A stretch of 64,000 nt of DNA from positions 62,001 through 126,000 of the forward strand of contig DBFWLO010000006.1 in assembly GCA_048465415.1 (NCBI GenBank), read 5' to 3'. The notes beneath the pieces are model-generated. The model did no database searches, was not told the DNA's origin, and saw only the letters and a program-made list of their open reading frames with translations. The position numbers were made by a program, and so were the translations under genes. How positions within the stretch are numbered: position 1 is the stretch's first letter; each line of letters begins with the position of its first letter. The stretch is from Scatosoma sp048465415. Lineage in GTDB: Bacteria > Bacillota > Clostridia > Christensenellales > Borkfalkiaceae. This document shows positions 41,981-49,447 of this stretch, one piece after another.

Positions 41981-43327
41981 TCAAAATTGAGGCGGCAGAT
42001 AATTGTCGACGAGGACTCCTCTTTGCGATAAGTTTTCTATAATGGCGTTGGCGCCCAAAGAATTGATATCGATACGGCATAAAACGTGGGACTCCGCGTC
42101 GAAAAATACCCACCAGGTAACGTTCAGCGCAATGCGCCGGATATTTTTGACAGGAATCATTTTCTTGACGAAAAATCTTCTTACCGTAAGGGTATCCCCT
42201 TCGAGAATCTCTCTGTTTAGAAGCATATCCAAAACGCCGAGAAGCCCCAGAAGAAAGAAGAAAAGGCTGAATAGGGAAACCGCGAGCTTTCCGCCGGTCG
42301 TTTTGGGAATGATCGCTCCGCAGAGAATCCCGATCAGCCCGCCGCCGAAGATAATCCACAGAAACACTTTCATCCACCTCGGCGCGCCGGTACGGATAGA
42401 AACTACGGGCGCTTCCGCCGCTGTGCGCGAACGGGCGGGATTTTGCGGCGACAGGCTTTGCAGTTCTTCGTCCGTGAAATTCAGATCATAGATTTCTTTC
42501 GCCGAATTCTTTTTATAGATCGTCGCTCGATAAACAAAAGGAAAAACAAAAAGCCCGACGGTGATCGCGGCGAAGAAGCCGAGCGTATAAGTCATCTCTG
42601 TCTTTTCGCGATGATCGATAGCGGTAACTTCCGCTTCGTTGAGAAATTCTCTCCCCTTGAATTCCGCATAATAAACGCTTTTCAGTCCGTTCGGTTCTTT
42701 TTCGCAGCGCAGGATCAGGGGAGTCTCTTTGTCCGCGACGGCGAGAAACTCGTCCAATTCGAACGCTTTGCTGTATCGGGGAAAAACTTTATAAATCGTC
42801 TCGTCGTCTTGAAGCCGGATCTCGATGAAATCGTCGATTGCCTCGACGCTTTGAATCTTACCCTGGACTCGTTCGAGCGCCGAAAAATCCTTCGGTTGTT
42901 GAGCGCAGAGGGCGATGCACAGTGCGGCGGCAATTAGCAGACTCATTCCCGCCAAGAGAAAGAATGCCAGCCGTACCGTTTTTTGCTTTTTCTTCGCATT
43001 GCCTTTGACCTGTACGTCGGAATCGGCGAAGAAGAGTCCCACGGAATAATCGTCTGTGGCCTTGAAATCATCGTAGCGCTTCAATCTTTGGAAGGTAAGG
43101 CTGCCGAATATGACGGGACCTATCACGGCGAAGAACAGAACCAAAAAGAGATATGTGCGGTCCAACGCAACGACAAGTGCGCAGAACGCGAATATAAACA
43201 CCAGGATTCCGACAAAAGAGAGAACGACTTTTTGTTTGTGCTTTTTCAGTTGACTGCGCTGTTTTTTTCCGATCTGCGCGATGATTTCTCTCTGGCGGGG
43301 CGTATATTTGGGATTGTCGGATAACAT
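41981..43327 (-). CDS. Hypothetical membrane protein with several helices
   Basis: This 448-residue protein starts MLSDNPKYTPRQREIIAQIG and has hydrophobic pairs near residues 30-75, 120-145, 240-262, 335-355 and 368-392, with soluble loops between. One loop (about 150-225) looks like a small beta domain. The start at 43327 is chosen because AAAAGGGAGGG lies just upstream. No known family is recognised. It is the middle gene of the EIIC-EAL operon. Confidence 0.75.
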   Translation of the reverse strand: MLSDNPKYTPRQREIIAQIGKKQRSQLKKHKQKVVLSFVGILVFIFAFCALVVALDRTYLFLVLFFAVIGPVIFGSLTFQRLKRYDDFKATDDYSVGLFFADSDVQVKGNAKKKQKTVRLAFFLLAGMSLLIAAALCIALCAQQPKDFSALERVQGKIQSVEAIDDFIEIRLQDDETIYKVFPRYSKAFELDEFLAVADKETPLILRCEKEPNGLKSVYYAEFKGREFLNEAEVTAIDHREKTEMTYTLGFFAAITVGLFVFPFVYRATIYKKNSAKEIYDLNFTDEELQSLSPQNPARSRTAAEAPVVSIRTGAPRWMKVFLWIIFGGGLIGILCGAIIPKTTGGKLAVSLFSLFFFLLGLLGVLDMLLNREILEGDTLTVRRFFVKKMIPVKNIRRIALNVTWWVFFDAESHVLCRIDINSLGANAIIENLSQRGVLVDNYLPPQF

Positions 43328-43362
43328 AGTTCCCTCCCTTTTTTTTGAGAACGAACGGCGGT

Positions 43363-45516
43363 TCAGCTTGCGTCCGCGTCGCCGCACGTACCGTTGATTT
43401 TGTCCGCATATCCGGTAAACGCGTCGAACGGAATCGCGGGGGAATACAGCCAGCCTTGATAAATATAACAGCCCATCTCCTTCAAAAGCGCTCGTTGTTC
43501 TTCCGTCTCGACGTATTCGGCGACGACCTCGAAGCCCAGGGATTTCCCCAGATCGATGATGCTTTTAATGATGTCCTGACAACGCTGGTTTTTCATCATT
43601 TTTTTGGTGATCGAACCGTCCAGTTTGACGTGTGAGAAGAAATTCTGCTGTAAATAGGAAATCGAGGTCTGTCCCATGCTGAAATCGTCCAAAGACACTT
43701 CGATGTGGTTGGCTTTCAGTTTGTCAAACAGCGCGGTGAGATCGTACCGTTCGTTCAGCCGGCTTTCCTCCGTAATCTCCAATAAAAACATTTTCTCTCC
43801 GAGTCCCCGCTTATGGAATTCCTCGATAATCCAGTCGGTAAATGCCTCGTTGATGAGCTGTCCGATTTGCAGGTTCACGGATAGGGAAATTTTTTCTTCC
43901 CGGCCGCGGTTGAGCGTTACAAGGTCGTCGAGCACCTCGGTGACGATGCGCTTGGTCAGCATATCGAAAGTGCCGTCCTCTTTGGCGATCGACACCACGA
44001 GCGGCGGATAGAAATATTCGCCGGTACCCGCGCCCCAGCGTAAAAGCGCTTCGGCGCTGACTACTTTTCCTTCCGCGTTGACGAGCGGCTGATAAAACAG
44101 CGTGATCTCCCCGTAATCGATATCGTGGCGCAGAAGCTGCGCGCATTCGCTGGCCGCGCCGTAGAGATGATTGGTCATCGAAAAGAATTCCACCGTTTCC
44201 GCCTGCAATTCTTTCGCCTGCAAATACGTCGTCATCTCCCGGATATTCGCGGAGAATTTGCGGCGTTGCAGTTTGTCGTTGAGTTTGACGAAGGGCAGAT
44301 AAATCAACATGCCCAGAATAATATTGAAAAGTTGCAAAAACAGTCCCGCTGCGCTGTCGGAAAACATATACCCGCTCGCAAAGATGGGCGTGGTCCATTG
44401 AAACTCCGCGACGGGCGCGCAAGGCACGATACCCAGACTGAGCGCGGCAGAGGACGTGAAGAGCAAAAGGACGGGCGTAGCCAAAAAAGGCAGGAACAGT
44501 ACGGGGTTGAGGACGATGGGCAATCCGAACACGAGGATTTCGTTGATGCCGAACAGCATAGGGATTGCCGCCGAGCGCGAGGTGATTTTATTGCGTTTGA
44601 ATCCGGAAAAAAGCAAGAGCGCGATCAGCAGACAGATGGACGAGCCGCACCCGCCCATTAAAACGAAAGTATCTAAAAAGGACTTGGAGATACCGTCGGT
44701 CGCGCCGACGAAAATGAGATTGTTCGTACTTTCGAACACGTTGCTGCCGTGTACGCCGAAAAACCAGAGAAGCGTCTGCAAAAACACGATGAGCAGGGCG
44801 CTGCCCAGTCCGGTACCGAGCGAGCGAAAGGGGAAGGTCAGGCCCGTGACGATCAATTCCTGTAAATTGACGAATCCCAAAAGGTTCACGGCGAGCGTCA
44901 CGAGCGCGAATGTCAGCAAAGTGCCGATCATGGGAAAGATCGCCTTGATCGCGGCGGAAAATTCCTTGTCGCCGCCCAGATATATGTTATGCGTCGCCCG
45001 GTCGATTCCCCGATACAGAAGATTAAATAATTCGGTGGCGCCGATCGCCGTCAGCAGGGCGATAAATACGTTGTTGACGTTGAGATAACGGAACAGCGCG
45101 TCGGGCACGGCGGAGACGTCGTCGATGGTGAATACCCGCCAGCCTACAAGCGCCATATAGGAGACCAGCGCCGCAATCGTGGAAATAATATTGATAGACG
45201 CATGTCGCTGACCGAACTTATAGATCGAAAATTTATACGACACCGCCAGTACGACGTAGACGCTGGCGCAGCCGAACGTAACGTCATATAAAATATTCAG
45301 CGTCAGAAAAAGCCGGGCGTTCCCGACGGTGCGGATAAACTGATTCACGGAGGAAACGGGAATATTCATTAAAAGTAATACGAAGCCGCCGATGACGAAA
45401 ATCGGCATCACCAGAACAAACCCTTGCTTCACACTGTTGAGCAGGCTGTTTTTTTCCATAGAGGAATATATCCGGAAAAAGAAATTCTCGATTTTTTGTC
45501 CGCAGCTGTTTTTCAT
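43363..45516 (-). CDS. PTS EIIC (lactose/cellobiose type) - EAL domain fusion
   Basis: This 717-residue protein joins a CelB/LacE-like PTS membrane domain (about 1-430; FGVHGSNVFES and FGINEILVFGLPIVLNP are typical) to a cytoplasmic EAL domain (about 455-705). EAL residues for c-di-GMP hydrolysis are largely kept: Glu489 in EALLRW, Asn in SVNLQIGQ, LEITEES, DDFSMGQTS, VKLDGS and QGWLYSP. It therefore looks like an active phosphodiesterase. The EIIC part lacks the adjoining EIIA/EIIB genes, so it may sense sugar or phosphotransfer state rather than transport. It heads a three-gene minus-strand operon. Confidence 0.88.
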   Translation of the reverse strand: MKNSCGQKIENFFFRIYSSMEKNSLLNSVKQGFVLVMPIFVIGGFVLLLMNIPVSSVNQFIRTVGNARLFLTLNILYDVTFGCASVYVVLAVSYKFSIYKFGQRHASINIISTIAALVSYMALVGWRVFTIDDVSAVPDALFRYLNVNNVFIALLTAIGATELFNLLYRGIDRATHNIYLGGDKEFSAAIKAIFPMIGTLLTFALVTLAVNLLGFVNLQELIVTGLTFPFRSLGTGLGSALLIVFLQTLLWFFGVHGSNVFESTNNLIFVGATDGISKSFLDTFVLMGGCGSSICLLIALLLFSGFKRNKITSRSAAIPMLFGINEILVFGLPIVLNPVLFLPFLATPVLLLFTSSAALSLGIVPCAPVAEFQWTTPIFASGYMFSDSAAGLFLQLFNIILGMLIYLPFVKLNDKLQRRKFSANIREMTTYLQAKELQAETVEFFSMTNHLYGAASECAQLLRHDIDYGEITLFYQPLVNAEGKVVSAEALLRWGAGTGEYFYPPLVVSIAKEDGTFDMLTKRIVTEVLDDLVTLNRGREEKISLSVNLQIGQLINEAFTDWIIEEFHKRGLGEKMFLLEITEESRLNERYDLTALFDKLKANHIEVSLDDFSMGQTSISYLQQNFFSHVKLDGSITKKMMKNQRCQDIIKSIIDLGKSLGFEVVAEYVETEEQRALLKEMGCYIYQGWLYSPAIPFDAFTGYADKINGTCGDADAS

Positions 45517-45528
45517 ATTCCCTCATGA

Positions 45529-45578
45529 CGCGTAAATAATGTTAATTTCATTATAACACGCTTACGCGCCAAAAGCAA
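45529..45578 (-). promoter_or_regulatory. Promoter of the EIIC-EAL operon with an overlapping inverted repeat
   Basis: On the minus strand TTGCTT (45578-45573) and TATAAT (45555-45550) are 17 bp apart. Interrupted palindrome arms CGCGTAA/TTACGCG (45529-45535 with 45562-45568) and ATAATG/CATTAT (45536-45541 with 45549-45554) cover the -10 and the start of transcription. This is a likely repressor operator; the regulator is not in the window. Confidence 0.62.
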
Positions 45579-45699
45579 TTAATTTTTTTATAATTTTTGA
45601 AAGTTGCAGACCGATTAAATTGAATTCGTCCGTGCAGTCGTTCATTCCGTCCGTTCCCCATAGTTCGGCCGCGGCGTTTCTTCAATCACCCCTGCACGC

Positions 45700-45729
45700 A
45701 AAAAAGCACCCTTTTAGGAGTGCTTTTTT
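45700..45729. terminator. Hairpin at the outer left edge of the integrated region
   Basis: AAAAAAGCAC (45700-45709) pairs with GTGCTTTTTT (45720-45729). It acts in both directions and directly adjoins the first copy of the 30-bp CCACCA-ended repeat. Confidence 0.85.
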
Positions 45730-45730
45730 G

Positions 45731-45760
45731 TGGTGGAGAATATGTAACATAAATCGAACC
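45731..45760 (-). repeat. 30-bp tRNA-end-like repeat, copy 1
   Basis: On the minus strand it begins GGTTCGATTTA and ends ATATTCTCCACCA, directly before a terminator hairpin. Copy 2 (46550-46579) matches at 29 of 30 bases. The arrangement imitates the 3' end of a tRNA gene followed by its terminator, as seen for tRNA-Tyr at 51395. Confidence 0.75.
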
Positions 45761-45835
45761 GTATCTCGTTGCTTCGACTGCTCCTTCACTTCCATATAAA
45801 ATATTTTTTCGCGAATTTCTAATACTTCTTCTATT

Positions 45836-46039
45836 TTATTCTTCTTCTCCCAATAAATAATCAGTCGATACATCGAAATATCTTGCAAGTATAATAATGG
45901 CCTGCGCGTTAGGAATCCTCTTGCCTGTTTCCCAATATGCAACAGCGCTTTGACTAAGCCCAGTTTCTTTTGCAAGTTGTGCTTGCGATAATCCTTTTTG
46001 AGAGCGTAACTCTTTTAACCTTTCGATAAATTTTTCCAT
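45836..46039 (-). CDS. XRE-family repressor of the left module
   Basis: This 67-residue protein is a single Cro/CI-type helix-turn-helix (QAQLAKETGLSQSAVAYWETG) with the common end YFDVSTDYLLGEEE. It is divergent from the 97-residue gene, and two AACCAC/GTGGTT-type operators lie between. It should repress that promoter and control its own. The DNA is markedly AT-richer than the flanking chromosome. Confidence 0.88.
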   Translation of the reverse strand: MEKFIERLKELRSQKGLSQAQLAKETGLSQSAVAYWETGKRIPNAQAIIILARYFDVSTDYLLGEEE

Positions 46040-46072
46040 AATATTATTTTATTACAAACGTGATTGAAATGC

Positions 46073-46129
46073 TTGACAAATCACATTCGTGGTTGTTATA
46101 ATATAAATGAACAACCACTATTGTGGTTG
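46073..46129 (+). promoter_or_regulatory. Divergent promoter with two XRE operators
   Basis: TTGACA (46073-46078) and TATAAT (46097-46102) have an 18-bp spacer. Operator 1, AATCAC-ATTC-GTGGTT (46079-46094), fills the spacer. Operator 2, AACCAC-TATT-GTGGTT (46113-46128), is a perfect 6-4-6 palindrome just downstream of the start site. This is a phage-like switch. Confidence 0.8.
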
Positions 46130-46155
46130 AAACAAAAAAATAAAGAGGTGTTTTT

Positions 46156-46449
46156 ATGAAAAGGAAATCCGCAATCATGCAAATGTATTATCACGAAAGA
46201 GGCGGCTATGAAGACATTCCACGTAGTAATGAGTATTTTAAGCTTTTGGATGAGTATGTAAAAAATGATAGTGAAATCAGAGATAAACTTTCCGAGTTCC
46301 CTAATTTATTAGAATTATATAAAAAGGCGAACGACTCTCTCGAAATTTTGAATTGTGAGTCTGAAGATAATCATTATTTAGAAGGATTCAAATTTGGATT
46401 GCTTATAGGATTGGATGTTGCAACTGATACCAAAAACGAAGAAACTTAA
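46156..46449 (+). CDS. Hypothetical protein, DUF6809-like
   Basis: This 97-residue protein has an aromatic N-terminal strand (QMYYHERGGYED), a helical middle and an end, YLEGFKFGLLIGLDVATD, that resembles the FxxGFRLG...M end of DUF6809 proteins carried by mobile elements of Clostridia. Function is unknown. AAAGAGGTG precedes the ATG. It is the only plus-strand gene of the left module and is followed at once by the truncated cloverleaf repeat. Confidence 0.65.
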   Translation: MKRKSAIMQMYYHERGGYEDIPRSNEYFKLLDEYVKNDSEIRDKLSEFPNLLELYKKANDSLEILNCESEDNHYLEGFKFGLLIGLDVATDTKNEET

Positions 46450-46486
46450 ATTGAATTTGGCACTGAGGCGTGCGCTTATCTTGATA
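46450..46486 (+). repeat. Truncated copy of the 47738 cloverleaf leader
   Basis: About 36 bases, including AATTTGGCACTGAGGCGTGC and GCTTATCTTGATA, match 47724-47759 with two changes. The match then stops abruptly and is replaced by the tRNA-terminator repeat at 46487. Only the left arm of the structure is left, so this is a broken copy. Confidence 0.8.
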
Positions 46487-46555
46487 TGAAAATTAGCGAA
46501 CGCAAAGAAAAAACCTAAATCGAACGAAGTGGTTCGATTTAGGTTTTCATGGTGG
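46487..46555. repeat. Copy of the tRNA-Tyr downstream region (terminator repeat), left
   Basis: About 63 bases match 51331-51401 with some five differences, including AGCGAACGCAAAGAAAAAAC and the hairpin AAACCTAAATCGAAC/GTTCGATTTAGGTTT (46511-46525 with 46532-46546, perfect). The right copy is the natural terminator of the tRNA operon. The two copies lie 4,844 bases apart as direct repeats and bound the complete module. Confidence 0.85.
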
Positions 46556-46579
46556 AGAATATGTAACGTAAATCGAACC
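46550..46579 (-). repeat. 30-bp tRNA-end-like repeat, copy 2
   Basis: Same sequence as copy 1 (45731-45760) with one change. On the minus strand it ends CCACCA and is followed by the terminator hairpin of 46511-46546. Confidence 0.75.
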
Positions 46580-46635
46580 AATTTGTTTTTTATCGCACTA
46601 AAAGATAGAAATATAATTTTTACACCATATAATAC

Positions 46636-47073
46636 TTATTCTTCGCGTCCAATTAAATAATCTATCGTACACTCGAATAATTTAGAAAGCTCTACTAAGG
46701 TAGATAAAAGCGGTTCAGAACCATGTTCCCAATTATAAAAATAAGCGCCATCGTATTTTGAGATTTTTCTTAGCTTATAACTTGAGATACCAGCTTCTTT
46801 CATGACTTCTTTAATTCGTTGCGTTAGAGAAGGATAATTTTTTCCCACCATAACACTTTCATCCTCGCTTCTGCCAATGAGAAACTCAATGGAGCATTTC
46901 AAATAATCGGCAGAAGAAATCAATGCCGATAGATTGGGTTCAGTAGAATTGCTCAACCACGAATAAACCGTCGCCAAGGAAACGTTTATTGCTTTTCCAA
47001 AGTCTTTTATCTTAATATTCCTGTTATTTAGAATTTCACCTAAACTCTCGCCAAAATTCACTTTTTCTTCCAT
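46636..47073 (-). CDS. Tandem-HTH XRE-family repressor of the complete module
   Basis: This 145-residue protein contains two Cro/CI-like domains: residues about 8-67 (KIKDFGKAINVSLATVYSWL...EFLIG) and about 83-143 (SYKLRKISKYDGAYFYNWEH...DYLIG). Both end in the same (I/D)(E/Y)xLIG motif, so one is probably a duplicate of the other. A single chain could thus bind two half-sites. It faces the cysteine-rich gene pair across an operator-bearing promoter. Confidence 0.85.
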   Translation of the reverse strand: MEEKVNFGESLGEILNNRNIKIKDFGKAINVSLATVYSWLSNSTEPNLSALISSADYLKCSIEFLIGRSEDESVMVGKNYPSLTQRIKEVMKEAGISSYKLRKISKYDGAYFYNWEHGSEPLLSTLVELSKLFECTIDYLIGREE

Positions 47074-47106
47074 AGTAACTCCTTGATTACTATTATGTGA
47101 ATTAAG

Positions 47107-47147
47107 TCAGAAAAATGCTTGACTTTCTGATATTCTTCACATATAAT
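47107..47147 (+). promoter_or_regulatory. Promoter of the cysteine-rich gene pair with an inverted repeat operator
   Basis: TTGACT (47119-47124) and TATAAT (47142-47147) with a 17-bp spacer. TCAGAAA (47107-47113) and TTTCTGA (47124-47130) form an inverted repeat with a 10-base centre over the -35 box, the likely site of the tandem-HTH repressor. Confidence 0.75.
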
Positions 47148-47178
47148 ATAAGTACCAAAATTTTTAAGGAGGCTTACC

Positions 47179-47463
47179 ATGGAAGAGAAAGAACAAAAAG
47201 GCAAGAAATGTTGTTATTGCGGCAATTTTGAGGGGTACTATACCAAAGGCTTACGGCGTTACGAGAAAAGCAAACAAGGGTTTTGCTCGGAACACCATAA
47301 AATCGTAGAAAATCAAGATTGTTGCGAGTGTTGGAGAACAAACAGCAGAAGACATTTTGCAAGAAACCGAGTTGCTTCAAGGGCGTTATACGAAATCTTA
47401 ATGGACATTTCCGCTATCCGACAAATCATTCAGGAAAACGAAGAGGAGAAGAAAAACTTATAA
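47179..47463 (+). CDS. Small cysteine-rich protein 1
   Basis: This 94-residue protein has a putative zinc-binding N-terminal half: CCYCGNFEGYYTKGL, then GFCSEHHKIVENQDCCECW, with Cys pairs spaced like a treble-clef or ribbon. The C-terminus is helical and charged. The same Cys/YY/KGL/GFC pattern recurs in the next gene, so the two are paralogues. AAGGAGG precedes the ATG. It may be a DNA-binding or anti-defence protein of the element, but no family is recognised. Confidence 0.75.
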   Translation: MEEKEQKGKKCCYCGNFEGYYTKGLRRYEKSKQGFCSEHHKIVENQDCCECWRTNSRRHFARNRVASRALYEILMDISAIRQIIQENEEEKKNL

Positions 47464-47708
47464 TGGAAAAGAAATGCCAAAGCTGTCGATATTACAGCGC
47501 GTATTATGAAAAGGGGCTGGCAAACTTTTACAGAGAGGGAAAAGCTGGGTTCTGTTGTCAAAAGCAAACAGCCGTAGAGAAAGACGGTAGCTGCGAATTA
47601 TACCTGTCCCGTATTTCTACGGAAAAGGCGGTGACCGTAGAATATATCGACGAGGTGCTCAAAGACGTAGAAGAGCTTGAATGGATATACCGCGACTACG
47701 ACTATTGA
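47463..47708 (+). CDS. Small cysteine-rich protein 2
   Basis: This 81-residue paralogue of the previous protein keeps CQSCRYYSAYYEKGL, then GKAGFCCQKQTAVEKDGSCE, and adds an acidic helical tail ending EWIYRDYDY. The TAATG junction (stop 47461-47463, start 47463) couples translation of the pair. The ATG at 47463 is chosen over the longer frame, which overlaps the first gene. Confidence 0.75.
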   Translation: MEKKCQSCRYYSAYYEKGLANFYREGKAGFCCQKQTAVEKDGSCELYLSRISTEKAVTVEYIDEVLKDVEELEWIYRDYDY

Positions 47709-47737
47709 CTACTAAAAAAGGAATTAAATTTGGCACT

Positions 47738-47801
47738 GAGGCGTGCGCTTGTCTTGATACAAGTCGGCGCCCTGCGTGCGCCGAAGCCAAGCGCACGCCT
47801 C
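47738..47801. repeat. Cloverleaf-like palindrome upstream of rep
   Basis: Outer arms GAGGCGTGCGCTTG (47738-47751) and CAAGCGCACGCCTC (47788-47801) pair perfectly over 14 bp. Inside are two stems, CTTG-ATA-CAAG (47753-47763) and CGGCGC-CCTGCGT-GCGCCG (47765-47783). A truncated copy of the left side occurs at 46450-46486. Confidence 0.8.
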
Positions 47802-48227
47802 CGCTCAAACTAATAACCGAAAAAGGAAACCGAACGCCGCGCGGAAAGGGCGTTCGCGCTGAACCGCTTGCGATCGCCCTTTCTCTCGCGGCGGCTTGTT
47901 CATTTTTTCTCTTTTTTATCTGCCGTCCGTTCTTGATTGAGCGGGCGGCATTTTTTGCTTTTCCGTCCATGATGTTCCCTGACCGTTCCCTTTATGACCG
48001 CCAAATGTTCTCCATATTTCCCCCTAATGTCCTTGTAATCAAGAAAGAGGCTGTATATACTGTTCGGGTAATTATCTCTTTCGATTGGATATTTTACGGG
48101 TAAATGAAGGATTTTTTGTAGGTAAAGTATCTGTTAATTTTCCGACGAAAGTGATAAAATCAACTACATAGAAAAAGCGTATAGCAAAAACGGCAAGCCG
48201 GCGAATAAAAAAGCGGTTGCGTTTTAT

Positions 48228-48270
48228 GGGCGTAGTACGAAAACGAGTCGTATCGTACTGCGCCCTTTTT
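48228..48270 (+). terminator. Terminator or attenuator before the 54-residue gene
   Basis: GGGCGTAGTACGA (48228-48240) pairs with TCGTACTGCGCCC (48253-48265, one T-G pair), followed by five Ts. It lies 35 bases before the ribosome site of the next gene and could attenuate rep transcription. Confidence 0.75.
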
Positions 48271-48304
48271 CTATGCAAAAATATCTTTTCAAGGAGGAGC
48301 AATA

Positions 48305-48469
48305 TTGAAATTACAGCCACCCATTCAAGTTTTCACGAACGGGAAACCGAGTACCGAGGAATTATCCGAAAGCGAAGCCAAGACCTTTTATACGACGCTT
48401 TTGGCGCGAATACTCGAACTCTATCGTCGGCAACGGCTACAAGACGAAACGCCGCCTACACAGTCTTAA
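48305..48469 (+). CDS. 54-residue hypothetical protein upstream of rep
   Basis: A TTG start with an ideal AAGGAGGAG site opens a 54-codon frame. The product begins MKLQPPIQVFTNGKPSTEEL and ends RLQDETPPTQS, with a helical middle (EAKTFYTTLLARILELYRRQ). It ends 10 bases before the Rep start, and AAAGGAG for Rep overlaps its end, so the two are coupled. Function is unknown; a copy-number or Rep accessory role is a guess from position. Confidence 0.65.
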   Translation: MKLQPPIQVFTNGKPSTEELSESEAKTFYTTLLARILELYRRQRLQDETPPTQS

Positions 48470-48479
48470 AGGAGCGACT

Positions 48480-49439
48480 ATGCCATACAGAGAAACAAAA
48501 ATATATTCAGACGGCAGTCACTACATAGCCATTCCCCACACCACCCGCCCCAAACGGCGAAAAACAGTCTGCGAAGACAGACACGCAAACGAAAATATGA
48601 TTTTATGGGATACCGAACCGACCACAGAAATAGACACGGAAAAGACCGAGAATAGAAAATCGGAAACAGTTAATTTGAAAGAAGTATTCGAGGGACTGTA
48701 TAAAGAACACTCGGATAAAAAGAAATACGAACGGAAAAGCGAGATTATAACGGCAATGAAGCCGTATTTTGAAACTGAACACGATACGAGAGATTTCGTT
48801 AATATACAGTTGGAACGCAAGCAAAGAAACGCTATCGTCAGAAAAATGAGATTGGCGAGAAAAGTCCATTTACAGGAATTTAATTATTTCTGTACCTTTA
48901 CTTACGACAGCAAAAAGCATACGGAAGAAACATTCCGAAAGAAGCTGTCGGACTGTTTCAAGCATTTATCGAACAGAAAGCATTGGAAATATATCGGGGG
49001 ATGGGAGCGTTCCCCCGAAAAGAACCGTCTGCATTTTCACGGTATCTTCTTTATCCCCGAAAACGCTATGCAAGGGACGTTGGAAGAACACACGGATTAC
49101 AGCCTATCCGCGCATAAACGGCAAACGACTTTACAGAACACATATTTCAACGTGCGTTTCGGACGCAGCGATTTTGAGCCTATCCGCGACAGAACTCTGC
49201 TCGGCAACGCTATGGCGTATCTGATGAAGTACATAGAAAAGTCGGGCGAGCGGCTTGTGTATTCCAAAGGTTTGCCGACGTATTTCCTTTCCGACGTCAT
49301 GGACGAAGATATCGTCTGCACAATCGGACAGGAAGATAAAAAGTTGTTGCTGTTCGACGATTTCAAGTGTTTTGACGAGGGCGAGTATATAGGCAAGGTA
49401 AGCACAGAAACCATACGACGGTTGCCAAAAAGCAACTAA
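48480..49439 (+). CDS. HUH-type rolling-circle replication initiator
   Basis: This 319-residue protein has the order of motifs of rolling-circle Rep proteins: motif 1 FCTFTYD (137-143), motif 2 LHFHGIFF with metal-binding His185 and His187, and motif 3 MAYLMKYIEK with candidate nucleophile Tyr247 or Tyr251. It would nick a double-strand origin and stay covalently attached. Similar proteins occur in small plasmids, in microviruses and in integrated elements of gut Firmicutes. Together with the serine recombinase after it, this suggests an element that excises and replicates as a circle. Confidence 0.85.
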   Translation: MPYRETKIYSDGSHYIAIPHTTRPKRRKTVCEDRHANENMILWDTEPTTEIDTEKTENRKSETVNLKEVFEGLYKEHSDKKKYERKSEIITAMKPYFETEHDTRDFVNIQLERKQRNAIVRKMRLARKVHLQEFNYFCTFTYDSKKHTEETFRKKLSDCFKHLSNRKHWKYIGGWERSPEKNRLHFHGIFFIPENAMQGTLEEHTDYSLSAHKRQTTLQNTYFNVRFGRSDFEPIRDRTLLGNAMAYLMKYIEKSGERLVYSKGLPTYFLSDVMDEDIVCTIGQEDKKLLLFDDFKCFDEGEYIGKVSTETIRRLPKSN

Positions 49440-49447
49440 CACAAATC

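Larger units (their letters stand above)
47709..48304. other. Long non-coding leader with stacked RNA/DNA structures
   Basis: These 596 bases hold no credible gene. They contain a three-stem cloverleaf (47738-47801), a large imperfect hairpin (47836-47852 with 47875-47892) followed by T-rich sequence, and a terminator (48228-48270). GC content changes sharply within the region. Candidates are a replication or mobilisation origin, or a regulatory RNA in front of the rep genes. Confidence 0.55.

Noticed and set aside
45682..46581. Frames reading VRF(M/T)LHILHH and similar on the minus strand (45682-45975, 46378-46581, and the related 51291-51509)
   Set aside because: They are translations of the repeated terminator and tRNA-end-like repeats, not proteins; the similarity among them comes from the DNA repeats.
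47681..48103. A 140-codon plus-strand frame and its antisense partner across the leader region
   Set aside because: They cover the cloverleaf and hairpins, lack ribosome sites and change composition midway; the region reads better as non-coding.
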